The notes: generated by a model not told the origin, from the letters alone. A DNA stretch of 52,259 nt from CAYRNC01 sp964425645 (GCA_964425645.1 CAYRNC010000003.1:1-52259); one strand, 5' to 3'; shown: positions 8,328 through 17,488, numbered from the stretch's first letter. Numbers and translations are program-made.

Positions 8328-9023
8328 TCACGGCCTCCTGAAGTAGTAGCCGATTCCCCGCTTGGTCATTATGAACGCAGGATTACTGGAGTCATCCTCC
8401 AGCTTCTCTCTCAGCCTTCTAACCGTCACGTCAACCGTCCGGATGTCACCATAATATTCATAGCCCCAGACCTCTTCAAGAAGTTGTTCTCTCGAAAACA
8501 CCCTGTTTTCCCGACCCGCCAAATATCTGAGGAGTTCAAACTCCCTTAAGGTAAGGTCCAATACCTTATCATCTTTACGCACCTCATAACGATTCATATC
8601 GATAGCAAGGTTTCCGAAAACCTGCACATCGGCGGGAACATCCTTCAGGTTTGCAGAAAGATCTACCCTTCGTATATTCGCTTTTATTCTGGCAATCAAT
8701 TCCCTCATGCTGAAAGGCTTTGTGATGTAATCGTCCGCACCCAGTTCAAGGCCGAGAATCTTATCTACTTCTTCTTCCTTGGCAGTAAGCATTATAATCG
8801 GTACACTGCTTGTCTCCCTAACCTTTTTACACACCTGAAATCCATCTATTTCAGGTAGCATCACATCCAAAAGAATGAGATCCGGCTTATCGGAAAGAGC
8901 CTTTTCAAGTCCTGTCCTCCCGTTATAAGCTGCATCAATTTCAAAGCCTTCTTTATTAAGATTAAACTCTATTATATCTGAGATCGATTTCTCATCTTCT
9001 ATTATCAGTATTTTCCTGCCCAT
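8328..9023 (-). CDS. walR: Response regulator WalR (OmpR family)
   Basis: The 231-residue regulator has a receiver domain with acidic residues near the start (IIEDE) and the phosphorylated aspartate at 53 (LLDVMLPEIDG), followed by an OmpR/PhoB winged-helix DNA-binding domain (RTVDVTVRRLREKLE, TKRGIGYYF). The sequence and the following PAS-HAMP kinase match WalR, the usually essential cell-wall regulator. The genes upstream (dnaB, rplI, gdpP) are those found near walR in other Firmicutes. Confidence 0.93.
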   Translation of the reverse strand: MGRKILIIEDEKSISDIIEFNLNKEGFEIDAAYNGRTGLEKALSDKPDLILLDVMLPEIDGFQVCKKVRETSSVPIIMLTAKEEEVDKILGLELGADDYITKPFSMRELIARIKANIRRVDLSANLKDVPADVQVFGNLAIDMNRYEVRKDDKVLDLTLREFELLRYLAGRENRVFSREQLLEEVWGYEYYGDIRTVDVTVRRLREKLEDDSSNPAFIMTKRGIGYYFRRP

Positions 9024-9034
9024 AACAGCCTCCT

Positions 9035-10728
9035 TTATTTGAGGTAATTCAAAGGATTTTTAGCCACTCCGTTAATGCGCACCTCAAAATGTAGATGCGG
9101 GCCGGTGCTTCTTCCGGTGTTGCCTACATTTGCAATATGCTGTCCCTGGTAAACCTTATCTCCCTTTGATACCAGTATTTTGCTGCAATGACCGTAAACC
9201 GTAACCCGATTGCCGCCGTGATCAATGCGAACACAATACCCCAAAGCGCCATCCCAACCGGCAAATATGACCTTTCCTCCGTCCGATGCGCAGATCTTAC
9301 TGCCAACAGGAGCGGCAAGATCGATACCTGAATGCATGCGACCCCATCTGATACCGAACCGGGAGGTTAAAGTCCCTCTTGTAGGATAAACATACGTCCC
9401 GCTGCCGATAAGAGGCGGCGGATTCTTAGTCCCTTTTAAAACAACCTGATTCATGGGTTCTTTGATAAGCTCGGAAGTAATCTCTTTCCGATGCACTTCG
9501 ATACCGTTTTCCCGTACGATCTCTGCAACCACCTTTTGTTCCCCCGGTATACCGGATATCTTTACAGTCTTTTCCCCCTTATATAAGGCTGCAGTTTCTT
9601 CGTAATCTATCTCATAATCTATCTTGGCGATGTACGTCGCTGTCTCCCTTGTTTGCACGGTCAGTATCGGACAGATTCTGGTCAACGTTATCTCTTGGCC
9701 TATTTGTAATCTGTCCGGCTTGATGTTCGGATTAGAAGCTTCGAGATCAGCGGGTTTCAGCCCGTAATCTTTAGCTATTTGATTAAAAGTATCTCCTTCC
9801 TGAACGATATGAATCATTTTTTCCTTTGCCCCGGTCATCATATAATCTAAAACATTATCCTCAGATTGAATGTCTTTAATTTTTACCTCTACTTTTTCAA
9901 CGGCAACCGGCTCAACAAATCTTACAGAATCATACTTAATGTCGGCATCTTTTTTTGTATAGCGATCCTTAATGGCCGACAAAATGTTTTCAGCTTTTTT
10001 TTGTTGTCGAGGATGGCTACAGGTTTTCCTCCCACCGCAATGGCATAGGCTTTTGCATCAACCTCGCTTAAATAAGTAAACGTATCAAGAATTTCATCAT
10101 CACTGTCGATGGAAAAATTCAACCCGTACACTCTTTTAAAACTGATGTTTTCATCCTTATCAATCTTAATTTCAGCCCCATGTTCTCTTGTGAGCTTGTC
10201 ACCGATCAGATCCACGGTCGAATATACAGATTTTTGATTCTTAACAACGCCCAGAACTTTTCCGTTATACATGTATTCATAAGCGCTTATGCTGCCAATG
10301 AACAGTGAAACTGCAATACAGACGCTTGTCCCTGCTGCAAAACCCGCAAGCAAACGTTTCTTATGTTCCCAAGCCCACACCCGAAGGGTGTGCCATTTTA
10401 CAATAAAATAAATTACAGAGGATAGTAACCTCTCCCCTGTTTTATCGAGCATCCTATCGATATAAGCATCCGTCTTTTCCACATACAAAGCTGCAAAATC
10501 AGCAATTCCATGCTCTTTTGCCGACAGCTTCACCGCAATTAAATTAAATCTTCTTTCCCATGCAGAAAGTATCAGGCTGATAAAGCACTGCAGTTTTTTT
10601 AGATTTCGATCTATAAATTCATCCAACACCAAAGAGGAGCTACAAACATATTCCGTATCTTTAGTGCAATTTATATTATTATATTCTTTATCAAAGGGGT
10701 CTTTCTCCAGATCCTGCCTTTCAGCCAT
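9035..10728 (-). CDS. Membrane-anchored LysM-G5-M23 peptidoglycan endopeptidase, frameshifted
   Basis: Two frames together make one protein of about 564 residues. The first (10728 down to about 9995) has a cytoplasmic region, one membrane helix (about residues 128-150) and an extracellular domain. The second (from about 9982) has a LysM domain (VQEGDTFNQIAKDYGL), a G5-like domain and a C-terminal M23 zinc metallopeptidase with its histidine and aspartate ligands (HSGIDLAAP) and HLHFEV. The break lies in an eight-base A run on the coding strand (T at 9995-10002): one more A would join KKK directly to AENILSAIKDRY without a stop. It sits just before walRK behind a strong promoter. As read, the first frame would give a truncated membrane protein without the peptidase. 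An assembly error, a mutation or slippage are all possible. Confidence 0.85.
9995..10002 (-). repeat. Eight-base homopolymer at the frameshift point
   Basis: A run of eight T on the plus strand (A on the coding strand) lies exactly where the peptidase reading frame changes. A ninth base would restore one continuous frame. Runs of this length are prone both to sequencing error and to polymerase slippage. Confidence 0.85.
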
Positions 10729-10783
10729 ATGTTCCTCCCGACCGTTTAGGCGATTTGGTTTCCTCCATATGTACTATTTAGCT

Positions 10784-10812
10784 ATTATAACCCTAGAAGC
10801 GATTATTTTCAA
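10784..10812 (-). promoter_or_regulatory. Sigma-A type promoter for the peptidase-walRK operon
   Basis: On the minus strand TTGAAA (10812-10807) is followed after exactly 17 bases by TATAAT (10789-10784), which lies about 55 bases upstream of the peptidase start at 10728. This is a near-perfect vegetative promoter and probably drives the peptidase, walR, walK and perhaps the sporulation and division genes beyond. Confidence 0.75.
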
Positions 10813-10872
10813 ATCCTTTTTTGTCCCTACCCTGGAGTTGGGTAACACAGGATATAAACAGTAATATTGCAG

Positions 10873-12153
10873 TCAGTGACCCGAAGATAAATTATCAAAA
10901 CCCAATTCATTCAATTTAATCGTGAAGCAGGAACAGCGTTCACCGCTGTCCAAAAGGCCGGTATCCTTGCATTTGGAACAGTTATACCATATCTCCATAT
11001 AGTTGATCTTAAAATTGTTATCCGTCAGAAGATAGGCCTTTTCCTGGTTTAAACGATCCGTTTTATCTTTGAGCCCCCTGATTTTATTCCTAGCCGCAGG
11101 GCTGCCGGACAACATGCACTTGGCGATTTCCATACCGGCATCCCTCAGCTCTTCTTCTATTTCCTTTATTCTTGGGACTTTATTATAAACCTCTTCCCTA
11201 CGGGCTTTAGATTCCGCCGATTTCTTTTCTTTTTCCTTCTCATATATGCCCATGACCAGACTTATGGGATTGCTATCTTTCGGTGGAGAATCCTGCTTTG
11301 CTTTATTGTCTTCCTTGCTCCACGCGGTAAGAACACTGTTTATGTAATTGATGTTCGGATTGCTGATTCCGCTCGTTTTCTTACATGCTTCAAGCACTTG
11401 ATTGATATCGTGTTTCATATCATCAAACCAGGTATCCATAATCCGCTTTTCTTCTTCCGTAGCATTTCTTGAAAAGCCCAAAGCTTTCAGAATCCGCTTA
11501 TAAAGGTTGTGGCGTTTATCATTTTCCAAAAGATATGCTTCTACCCGGTTTAGTGTATTAAGATCCTTTGAAGCCCATTCCTTAACGACTGCATTCACAT
11601 AATTAAAGCGGTCGTTTTTCCTGTATCTGACACAGTATTCATAGGCAAAAACAGCCAGATCAAGTGAGATTCCGTAATCGTTAACCCAAGATAAAATAGC
11701 GGTGGGTTCCCTCCCTCCAAGCAGCCTGCCCGTGACTTGTTCTATCTTATCATAGGCGTTTTTCAGTTCTTTATCATTCATAATACCTGCTAGTTCAGGT
11801 GGAATTTCATTTTTTTTACCACTGTTCCCGGGATGTCCGTAGATTTGCTCTTTTAAATTGATAAACTCCACGTGGAAACGGAATCGGTCATCAGGATCTT
11901 TATGATGCTTTCTTATAACGCCCTTGCCTTCCCAGTAACTCCATGCGGACAATACATCTTCTAAGGAAAGCGTTAAATGTCTGGCTATAGTCCCGTTATC
12001 CATAACCATGCCAGCTTCCGCATACATTAATGCCAGCAAATAAACCTTGACATGATTACCCGGTGCATTTGTTAAATATTCGTTTATAAATACATTTTCT
12101 ACAGCTGTATCATAAAGATAACAATTCTTTATTGTTTCTTTTTTAAAGTTCAT
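10873..12153 (-). CDS. DnaD-like primosome protein with a C-terminal DnaI/DnaC N-terminal-like region
   Basis: The first 100 or so residues resemble the DnaD winged-helix domain. Two DnaD/DnaB_2-type domains follow (about 125-205 and 212-290), each ending in the YxxxVxxxW signature (YVNAVVKEW, YINSVLTAW) linked to DNA binding. The last 120 residues are different: a charged helical segment beginning REEVYNKVPRIKEIEEE, then a zinc-type cysteine cluster (CSKCKDTG, then CSC). This matches the N-terminal helicase-interaction region of DnaI/clostridial DnaC loaders, yet the AAA+ ATPase that should follow is absent and the gene stops. The next 144 bases hold a promoter, not an ATPase. The protein probably acts in helicase loading at the origin, next to dnaB. 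Confidence 0.85.
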   Translation of the reverse strand: MNFKKETIKNCYLYDTAVENVFINEYLTNAPGNHVKVYLLALMYAEAGMVMDNGTIARHLTLSLEDVLSAWSYWEGKGVIRKHHKDPDDRFRFHVEFINLKEQIYGHPGNSGKKNEIPPELAGIMNDKELKNAYDKIEQVTGRLLGGREPTAILSWVNDYGISLDLAVFAYEYCVRYRKNDRFNYVNAVVKEWASKDLNTLNRVEAYLLENDKRHNLYKRILKALGFSRNATEEEKRIMDTWFDDMKHDINQVLEACKKTSGISNPNINYINSVLTAWSKEDNKAKQDSPPKDSNPISLVMGIYEKEKEKKSAESKARREEVYNKVPRIKEIEEELRDAGMEIAKCMLSGSPAARNKIRGLKDKTDRLNQEKAYLLTDNNFKINYMEIWYNCSKCKDTGLLDSGERCSCFTIKLNELGFDNLSSGH

Positions 12154-12161
12154 AATGCGAC

Positions 12162-12356
12162 CTACTTTATCAAAGCCTCCAGATCCCTCACAATGCTTGC
12201 AAAATCAGCCCCATGCCCCTTTATTGCCTCTTCCAAAGTTGCACTGTCTGCGCCGGAACAATCATTACAATTGAGCCCGTGAGAAAGTAAGATCTCGCCG
12301 GCGCGATCATCCAGGTTCAAAACATCCTTGATGTACATATCCTTTGTGATCTTCAT
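12162..12356 (-). CDS. DUF1858 domain protein (small CxxC protein)
   Basis: This 64-residue protein belongs to the DUF1858 family, small helical proteins often found in anaerobes. It has a CxxC pair (NCNDC, residues 30-34) that could form a disulfide or bind metal; the family is sometimes described as a redox disulfide protein linked to hybrid-cluster proteins. It sits between dnaB and the dnaD-like gene with 8- and 15-base spacers, so it is probably in the replication operon, but no replication role is established. Confidence 0.8.
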   Translation of the reverse strand: MKITKDMYIKDVLNLDDRAGEILLSHGLNCNDCSGADSATLEEAIKGHGADFASIVRDLEALIK

Positions 12357-12371
12357 GACATGTCCCTCCTA

Positions 12372-13709
12372 TCATAACTTCTCCATAATCCGGCTGGTAT
12401 CCACAAACCTGGTATATTTACCAAGCCATGTAAGTTCAATCACACCTGTTGGTCCGCTTCTTTGCTTAGCTATGTTAACCTCACAGATATTGGGCTTATC
12501 CGTGTCCTGATAATAGTATTCATCCCGATAAAGAAACATGACTATGTCGGCATCCTGCTCAATAGCGCCTGATTCACGAAGATCGGAAAGAACCGGCCTT
12601 CGGTCTGTCCTTTGCTCCGGGGCCCTTGATAGCTGGGATAAGACTACTACAGGACAATCCATCTCTCTTGCCAACTGCTTCAGAAATCTAGAAATGGCGG
12701 TGATCTCCTGTTGTCTGCTTTCCGCTCTGCCCTCATAAGACATCAGCTGTAGGTAGTCAACGAGAATCATGTCCAGTCCCTTTTCCGCCTTCAGCCTTCG
12801 GCATTTATTTTTAATCTCAAGGACTGTAATCCCCGGGGTGTCATCTATGTATATTTCTGCGCCTGAAAGTCTGTCTATGGCTTTATAAACCTGATCCCAG
12901 TCCCCCTGATCAAGCCTTCCCGTTTTTATCTTTTGCATGTCCACTCGGGACTCCATGGAAAGAAGCCTTTGCCCCAGTTGTTCCCTGGACATTTCAAGAC
13001 TGAAAACCAATACCTTTGTCTTTGCCTTAAGTGCCGATTGCTGAGCTATGTTTAGTGCAAAAGCCGTCTTTCCCATGCTGGGTCTTGCAGCAACTATGAT
13101 CAGATCAGAACGCTGTAGCCCCGATGTCTTTGCATCGAGATCTAAGAACCCCGTAGGAACACCGGTCAACCCCCCTGGAAGCTTAGATACCTCATCAATC
13201 CTTTTAAGATTGCAAAAAAGCACATCCTTAATCGGCTCATAGTCTTTTTTTTGTCTTTCACGAGCAATTCTGAATATAGATTGCTCGGCAAAGTCCAAAA
13301 CAGCTTCAGGCTCCGTTTTTTCCTGATATGCCTTTTCCATGACTAAAGAAGAAGCATTAATCAACCTCCGCAATACCGCTTTTTCGCTTACGATTTTAGC
13401 GTATTGAGCTGCATTGGCTGTTGCGGGAACAATGGTCGAAAGAAGTGCAACATAGGATCTTCCCCCTACCATTTCAAGCGTATTTCTTCTCTTCAGCTCT
13501 TCAGATACAGTGAGAATATCCGCCGGCTCGCTTCTTTGATAAAGATCTACCGCCGCCTGGAAGATTTCTTTATGCATCTCACTGTAGAAATCATCGGCCT
13601 TTAGAAACTCGACAATCTCATAAAGAGCGTCCTTATCAAGAATGATGGAACCTAATACTGATTTTTCCGCCTCATCGCTATGCGGGGGGATACGTTCTGT
13701 TTGACTCAT
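12372..13709 (-). CDS. dnaB: Replicative DNA helicase DnaB (DnaC of Bacillus)
   Basis: This is the hexameric 5'-3' helicase that unwinds the fork and binds primase. The 445-residue protein has the N-terminal DnaB collar domain and a C-terminal RecA-like domain with Walker A ARPSMGKTAF, the ILVDYLQLM segment and the SRAPEQRTDRRP arginine region. The start codon overlaps the rplI stop by 4 bases. The cluster rplI-dnaB next to gdpP is widely conserved in Firmicutes. Confidence 0.97.
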   Translation of the reverse strand: MSQTERIPPHSDEAEKSVLGSIILDKDALYEIVEFLKADDFYSEMHKEIFQAAVDLYQRSEPADILTVSEELKRRNTLEMVGGRSYVALLSTIVPATANAAQYAKIVSEKAVLRRLINASSLVMEKAYQEKTEPEAVLDFAEQSIFRIARERQKKDYEPIKDVLFCNLKRIDEVSKLPGGLTGVPTGFLDLDAKTSGLQRSDLIIVAARPSMGKTAFALNIAQQSALKAKTKVLVFSLEMSREQLGQRLLSMESRVDMQKIKTGRLDQGDWDQVYKAIDRLSGAEIYIDDTPGITVLEIKNKCRRLKAEKGLDMILVDYLQLMSYEGRAESRQQEITAISRFLKQLAREMDCPVVVLSQLSRAPEQRTDRRPVLSDLRESGAIEQDADIVMFLYRDEYYYQDTDKPNICEVNIAKQRSGPTGVIELTWLGKYTRFVDTSRIMEKL

Positions 13710-14149
13710 ATCTCTACGTTCACCGTAAGGAAGGTTGATATATCCTGGTACAGCTTTATCTGCACTTTATGTTCTCCTGTCTGCTTGATGGGATTTTCCA
13801 AAACGATCTTCTTTTTGTCAATTTGGATTTCGTGCTGATTTATGAGAGCATCGCTGATATCTTTTGCGGTAACGGATCCAAAAAGTTTACCCCCTTCTCC
13901 GCCTTTTGTTTTTACTGTAACAGACAGCTTTGAAATACGCTCTTCCAATCCTCTCGCCGACTCCCGGTCCACAGCTTCTTTTGCTTCGTTTTCGGCCTTA
14001 ATTTTTTCAAGTTGCTTAAGATTGTCGGGAGTTGCCGGCTTAGCCTTCTCCTTAGGTATAAGAAAATTTCTTGCATAACCGTCGTTAACCCGAACCACAT
14101 CTCCTGCCCTTCCCAATCCTTTCATATCCTTTAACAATATTACTTCCAT
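13706..14149 (-). CDS. rplI: 50S ribosomal protein L9
   Basis: The 147-residue protein begins with the highly conserved L9 N-terminal domain (MEVILLKDMKGLGRAGDVV, then GYARNFLIP), followed by the long connecting helix and a C-terminal rRNA-binding domain. It lies between gdpP and dnaB in the usual order. Its stop overlaps the dnaB start. Confidence 0.97.
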   Translation of the reverse strand: MEVILLKDMKGLGRAGDVVRVNDGYARNFLIPKEKAKPATPDNLKQLEKIKAENEAKEAVDRESARGLEERISKLSVTVKTKGGEGGKLFGSVTAKDISDALINQHEIQIDKKKIVLENPIKQTGEHKVQIKLYQDISTFLTVNVEI

Positions 14150-14171
14150 TATAGAACCCCCTTAATTACCT

Positions 14172-16139
14172 TTATTCTAATTCCCTTATAAGCTCTTTAA
14201 GTTCCTCAACCGCATGTTCCGGAGATTTATCAAGCTGTGCACCCGCAGTAGCCAGATGGCCTCCCCCTCCCAGTTTTTCCATTATGGTCTGCACATTTAT
14301 CTCACCTAATGACCTGGCGCTGATGATGGTCAGTCCCTTTTCATTTGTACCGACCACAAAACTGGCTTTAATGTCTTGGATGTTCAAAAGCTCATCTGCC
14401 GACTGGGATGTGATAATGTGAACATTATGATGTTGTCCCTCGCAAACCGAAAAAGCGAAGCCCCCCGGGAGGATTTCCGCATCGGCTATAATTTTAGCCT
14501 TCAGCTTAAAGGAATCCATATCTGTCTGAAAATGCTGTCTGACGCTCGCAGTGTCCGCCCCGTTGCGTCTCAACCATGAAGCTGCTTCAAAAGTTCTGAC
14601 ACCGGTTTTAATTGAAAAGCTTTTTGTATCTACGGTTATGCCCGCCAGAAGGGCCTCTGCCTCAAATTTTTCTATCGATTTTTTACCATCGCCTATATAC
14701 TGAAGTATCTCCGTAATAAGCTCTGCCGTTGATGAAGCATATGCTTCCATGTACGTCAAGGTGGCGTTTTCAATGCTGTCTTCAGATTTTCTGTGGTGAT
14801 CGATCACGACGATTTTATCGGTCTGCCCAAGCAGTTCAGGACATTCAAGCAAAGTAGGCCTGTGGGTATCTACTATTACAAGCAGCGTGTCTTTATCCAC
14901 ATAGTTTTTTGCTTCCTCATTGGACAGAAAACGATAATGGCCTAATTCCACCGCTTTTTCATAGATTTTTTTAAGGGAACTGCCATAGCTGTTGAAAACT
15001 ATAGCGCCTTCCTTACCCCTGTTTTTTACTATGCGACTTATACCTATGGAGGATCCGAAGGAATCCATATCAGGTGTCCGATGTCCCATTATGGCGACCT
15101 TTGAAGACTGATCTATCATCTGCCTTAAAGCATGGGCCATAATGCGGGATTTCCCCTTATTTCTTTTTTCAACCGTCTGAAGCTTTCCGCCGTAATACTC
15201 CACCTTGCTTTTACGCTTTACTACTGCCTGATCTCCACCCCTGCCTAAGGCGAGATCCAGGGCCGCCCCTGCAAATTCCTCCAACTCCGTAAGGTTTTTG
15301 CCACCTATTCCGATGCCTATGGAAAGAGACGGCGGAAAGTCTCCTTCGGTATCAATAGCCCTGACCTCGTCCAAAATTGAAAATTTCCCCGCTTCCAATT
15401 TATCTAAATATTTGTGTTCAAAAGCTATAAAATATCTTCCACTTTTATATCTTATCATCGTTGCAGACATCCTTGCAGCCCATTGGCGTATGCTCGCCTC
15501 TATATGGGAGGTGAGAATTGATTTCTTTTCATCCGGCGTACCTGCGAGCAGTTCATCGTAGTTGTCCACATCGACATATGCGTAGCACAACTTCTCATCG
15601 TTATACATCGTCTTTAGATTTTCATAATTGGTTATATCCATCCAATAAAGCATTATGCCGGAGCTGTCCGTTATCTCCCCCGAAAACGAAGGAAGGATCC
15701 GGTAAACCCCCTCACCTCTGTGAACCCGAAGGTGTCTTTCCCCTGCGGCTTGAATCAGATCAGAATATTTAAATCCGGTCAGGTCCGCAATATCGGAATT
15801 GAGCATCTCCACCTCTTCGTAGATCTCTTGAAACCGATCGTTAAACCACAGTACCGTCCCTTTACTGTCAACCATGCAAATAGGCAGAGGATTGTGGTAG
15901 GTAAAGCGGCAAATGGCCTCTTCCATATCCTCCATCAGATTCTTGGCATAGCTTTCCCATATGCCGGCTTTCTTTTTATAAAGCCACTTAAAATACAGGT
16001 AAAGACCGATTAATGCAATAAAAGCCGCAATTCCGGCATAGCTGTTAAAGTACAAGATACCGGAAGCAAAAGCGATTAGCATGATGCTACCGACAATAAA
16101 ATATGGGGAAAGGATGCTTTTCATTATTTGATTTCCCAT
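14172..16139 (-). CDS. gdpP: Cyclic-di-AMP phosphodiesterase GdpP
   Basis: GdpP hydrolyses c-di-AMP to pApA, controlling potassium, osmotic and wall homeostasis. The 655-residue protein has two N-terminal membrane helices (about 10-50), a PAS-type domain (about 75-170), a degenerate GGDEF domain (about 180-310, with SGRYFIAFE where GGDEF would be) and a DHH/DHHA1 phosphodiesterase domain from about 345. Metal motifs MGHRTPDMDSFGS and VIDHHRKSED and the DHHA1 GGGGHLATAG are intact. It is the first gene of the gdpP-rplI-dnaB-dnaD run. Confidence 0.95.
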   Translation of the reverse strand: MGNQIMKSILSPYFIVGSIMLIAFASGILYFNSYAGIAAFIALIGLYLYFKWLYKKKAGIWESYAKNLMEDMEEAICRFTYHNPLPICMVDSKGTVLWFNDRFQEIYEEVEMLNSDIADLTGFKYSDLIQAAGERHLRVHRGEGVYRILPSFSGEITDSSGIMLYWMDITNYENLKTMYNDEKLCYAYVDVDNYDELLAGTPDEKKSILTSHIEASIRQWAARMSATMIRYKSGRYFIAFEHKYLDKLEAGKFSILDEVRAIDTEGDFPPSLSIGIGIGGKNLTELEEFAGAALDLALGRGGDQAVVKRKSKVEYYGGKLQTVEKRNKGKSRIMAHALRQMIDQSSKVAIMGHRTPDMDSFGSSIGISRIVKNRGKEGAIVFNSYGSSLKKIYEKAVELGHYRFLSNEEAKNYVDKDTLLVIVDTHRPTLLECPELLGQTDKIVVIDHHRKSEDSIENATLTYMEAYASSTAELITEILQYIGDGKKSIEKFEAEALLAGITVDTKSFSIKTGVRTFEAASWLRRNGADTASVRQHFQTDMDSFKLKAKIIADAEILPGGFAFSVCEGQHHNVHIITSQSADELLNIQDIKASFVVGTNEKGLTIISARSLGEINVQTIMEKLGGGGHLATAGAQLDKSPEHAVEELKELIRELE

Positions 16140-16257
16140 AATGAACTCTTTCAGCGGAGACCGCCTGATTCCTCTTTTCTGTTATATATATTTACGATTG
16201 AATGTTAATTATATCAGATATAAGGCGTACTGAACAGATTGTTTGGATAAGGAAAAT

Positions 16258-16286
16258 TTGTTTTATCACGATTTTAAGTGTATCAT
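16258..16286 (+). promoter_or_regulatory. Predicted promoter of the VOC gene
   Basis: TTGTTT (16258-16263) and TATCAT (16281-16286) are separated by 17 bases and lie 32 bases upstream of the VOC start at 16318, which has a GGGAGG ribosome-binding site. The two hexamers match the vegetative consensus at four and five of six positions. Confidence 0.5.
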
Positions 16287-16317
16287 TTAATAGGATACTG
16301 ATCAGGGAGGTATAATT

Positions 16318-16761
16318 ATGCGTTACGCACATACTAACATCGTTGCAAAAGATTGCGAAAAACTCATTGACTTTTATAAAAAGGTCTTTAACTGCAAAAG
16401 CATCGGGCAAAAACGCGATTTGCGCGGTGAATGGCTGGATAAGCTCACCGGCATAAGAAATGCCCGCATTGTAGGGGAGCACCTTCGTTTACCCGGCTAC
16501 GGCGAAGACTATCCCACACTTGAAATTTTCTCCTATGAAGAAATGAATATCGGTCAACCCGATTCAATCAATTCCTGCGGCATTGCCCATATAGCATTTG
16601 AAGTAAATGATGTGGCGGAAACCTTGAAAAAAGTGCTCGATAACGGGGGTGCTGTTGTAGGCGAAACAGTCCGTACGAATTTCGAAGACGGACGCAAAGC
16701 AACATTTGTATACGCAACGGATATTGAAGGCAACATATTGGAGCTGCAAAGCTGGAAGTAG
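16318..16761 (+). CDS. VOC-family (glyoxalase/dioxygenase fold) protein
   Basis: This 147-residue protein has the paired beta-alpha-beta-beta-beta modules of the vicinal oxygen chelate superfamily. Candidate metal ligands are a histidine at residue 5 (RYAHTNIV), a glutamate in TLEIFSYEE, a histidine in CGIAHIAFEV and a glutamate in GNILELQSWK. The substrate cannot be told from sequence. The gene has its own promoter and points toward the origin against all neighbours for many kilobases, between gdpP and rpsR, which suggests it was inserted there. Confidence 0.8.
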   Translation: MRYAHTNIVAKDCEKLIDFYKKVFNCKSIGQKRDLRGEWLDKLTGIRNARIVGEHLRLPGYGEDYPTLEIFSYEEMNIGQPDSINSCGIAHIAFEVNDVAETLKKVLDNGGAVVGETVRTNFEDGRKATFVYATDIEGNILELQSWK

Positions 16762-16767
16762 TGTAAA

Positions 16768-16789
16768 AGCCCCTGCACTTGCAGAGGCT
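16768..16789 (-). terminator. Hairpin between the VOC gene and rpsR
   Basis: AGCC and CTGC pair with GCAG and GGCT around a short loop, with one mismatch. Read on the minus strand it is followed by TTTT (plus-strand A at 16765-16768), as for a terminator of the rpsF-ssb-rpsR transcript. On the plus strand it lies just after the VOC stop codon. Confidence 0.5.
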
Positions 16790-16799
16790 ACAATTAATT

Positions 16800-17030
16800 C
16801 TAATCAGATGTATATGGCAACAGTGCAACCATTCTGGCTCTTTTTATTGCCCTGGTTACCTCTCTTTGGTGAACGGCACAGCTTCCCGTAATTCTTTTGG
16901 GAAGGATTTTACCTCTGTCTGTCACATATTTTTTAAGCTTTTCTACATCCTTATAATCAATGGTTTCAGTTTTATCCGCACAAAACTGGCATACCTTTCT
17001 TCTTCTCATGCCGCGTTTTTTTTCAATCAT
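16800..17030 (-). CDS. rpsR: 30S ribosomal protein S18
   Basis: The 76-residue protein shows the S18 signature (VCQFCADK, YKDVEKLKKYVTDRGKILPKRITGSCAVHQREVT is split across its core), with cysteines typical of the zinc-binding C+ form. It binds 16S rRNA with S6. It closes the rpsF-ssb-rpsR operon, in the standard order. Confidence 0.97.
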   Translation of the reverse strand: MIEKKRGMRRRKVCQFCADKTETIDYKDVEKLKKYVTDRGKILPKRITGSCAVHQREVTRAIKRARMVALLPYTSD

Positions 17031-17048
17031 ATTTCTGATTCTCCTTTC

Positions 17049-17456
17049 CTAGAATGGAATATCATCATCATCCAAGGTTTGGAACCCGTCTGGAACATTG
17101 GGAGACTGGGAACTTCCCTCTTGAGATTCCGATGCTGATCCTTTATCGCTTCGATCCAGGAATTCCACTCTTTCGGCAACAATTTCCGTAGTATAGCGGG
17201 TTTCGCCGCTTTGTGTTTTATAGCTGCCTGTCTGTATCCTGCCCTGAATACCCACAAGCCTCCCTTTTTTTAAATACCGATCGCAGAGTTCCGCAGTCTT
17301 TCCGAAGGCGACGATCCTAAAAAAATCAGCAGTTTTTTCTCTTGCCATGATGCGATCCACAGCAAGGTTGAAATTCGCCACAGCCGTCTCGCTTTGCGGA
17401 ATATATCTTAGTTCTGGATCCTTCGTCAGCCTGCCGATTAATATTACGCTGTTCAT
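17049..17456 (-). CDS. ssb: Single-stranded DNA-binding protein
   Basis: SSB coats single-stranded DNA in replication, repair and recombination. The 135-residue protein has the OB-fold start MNSVILIGRLTKDPELRY, the core segment FFRIVAFGKTAELC, an acidic, flexible tail and the C-terminal DDDIPF tip that binds partner proteins. It sits between rpsF and rpsR, as in many bacteria. Confidence 0.97.
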   Translation of the reverse strand: MNSVILIGRLTKDPELRYIPQSETAVANFNLAVDRIMAREKTADFFRIVAFGKTAELCDRYLKKGRLVGIQGRIQTGSYKTQSGETRYTTEIVAERVEFLDRSDKGSASESQEGSSQSPNVPDGFQTLDDDDIPF

Positions 17457-17488
17457 AATTAACTCCTTGCCACTAACCGGATAATGAC

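Noticed and set aside
9982..10048. Programmed frameshift in the peptidase gene
   Set aside because: An A run is present, but no downstream stimulator such as a strong hairpin or pseudoknot was seen; a base error or phase variation explains it more simply.
16192..16482. Minus-strand 96-residue frame
   Set aside because: Antisense shadow of the VOC gene and its promoter region.
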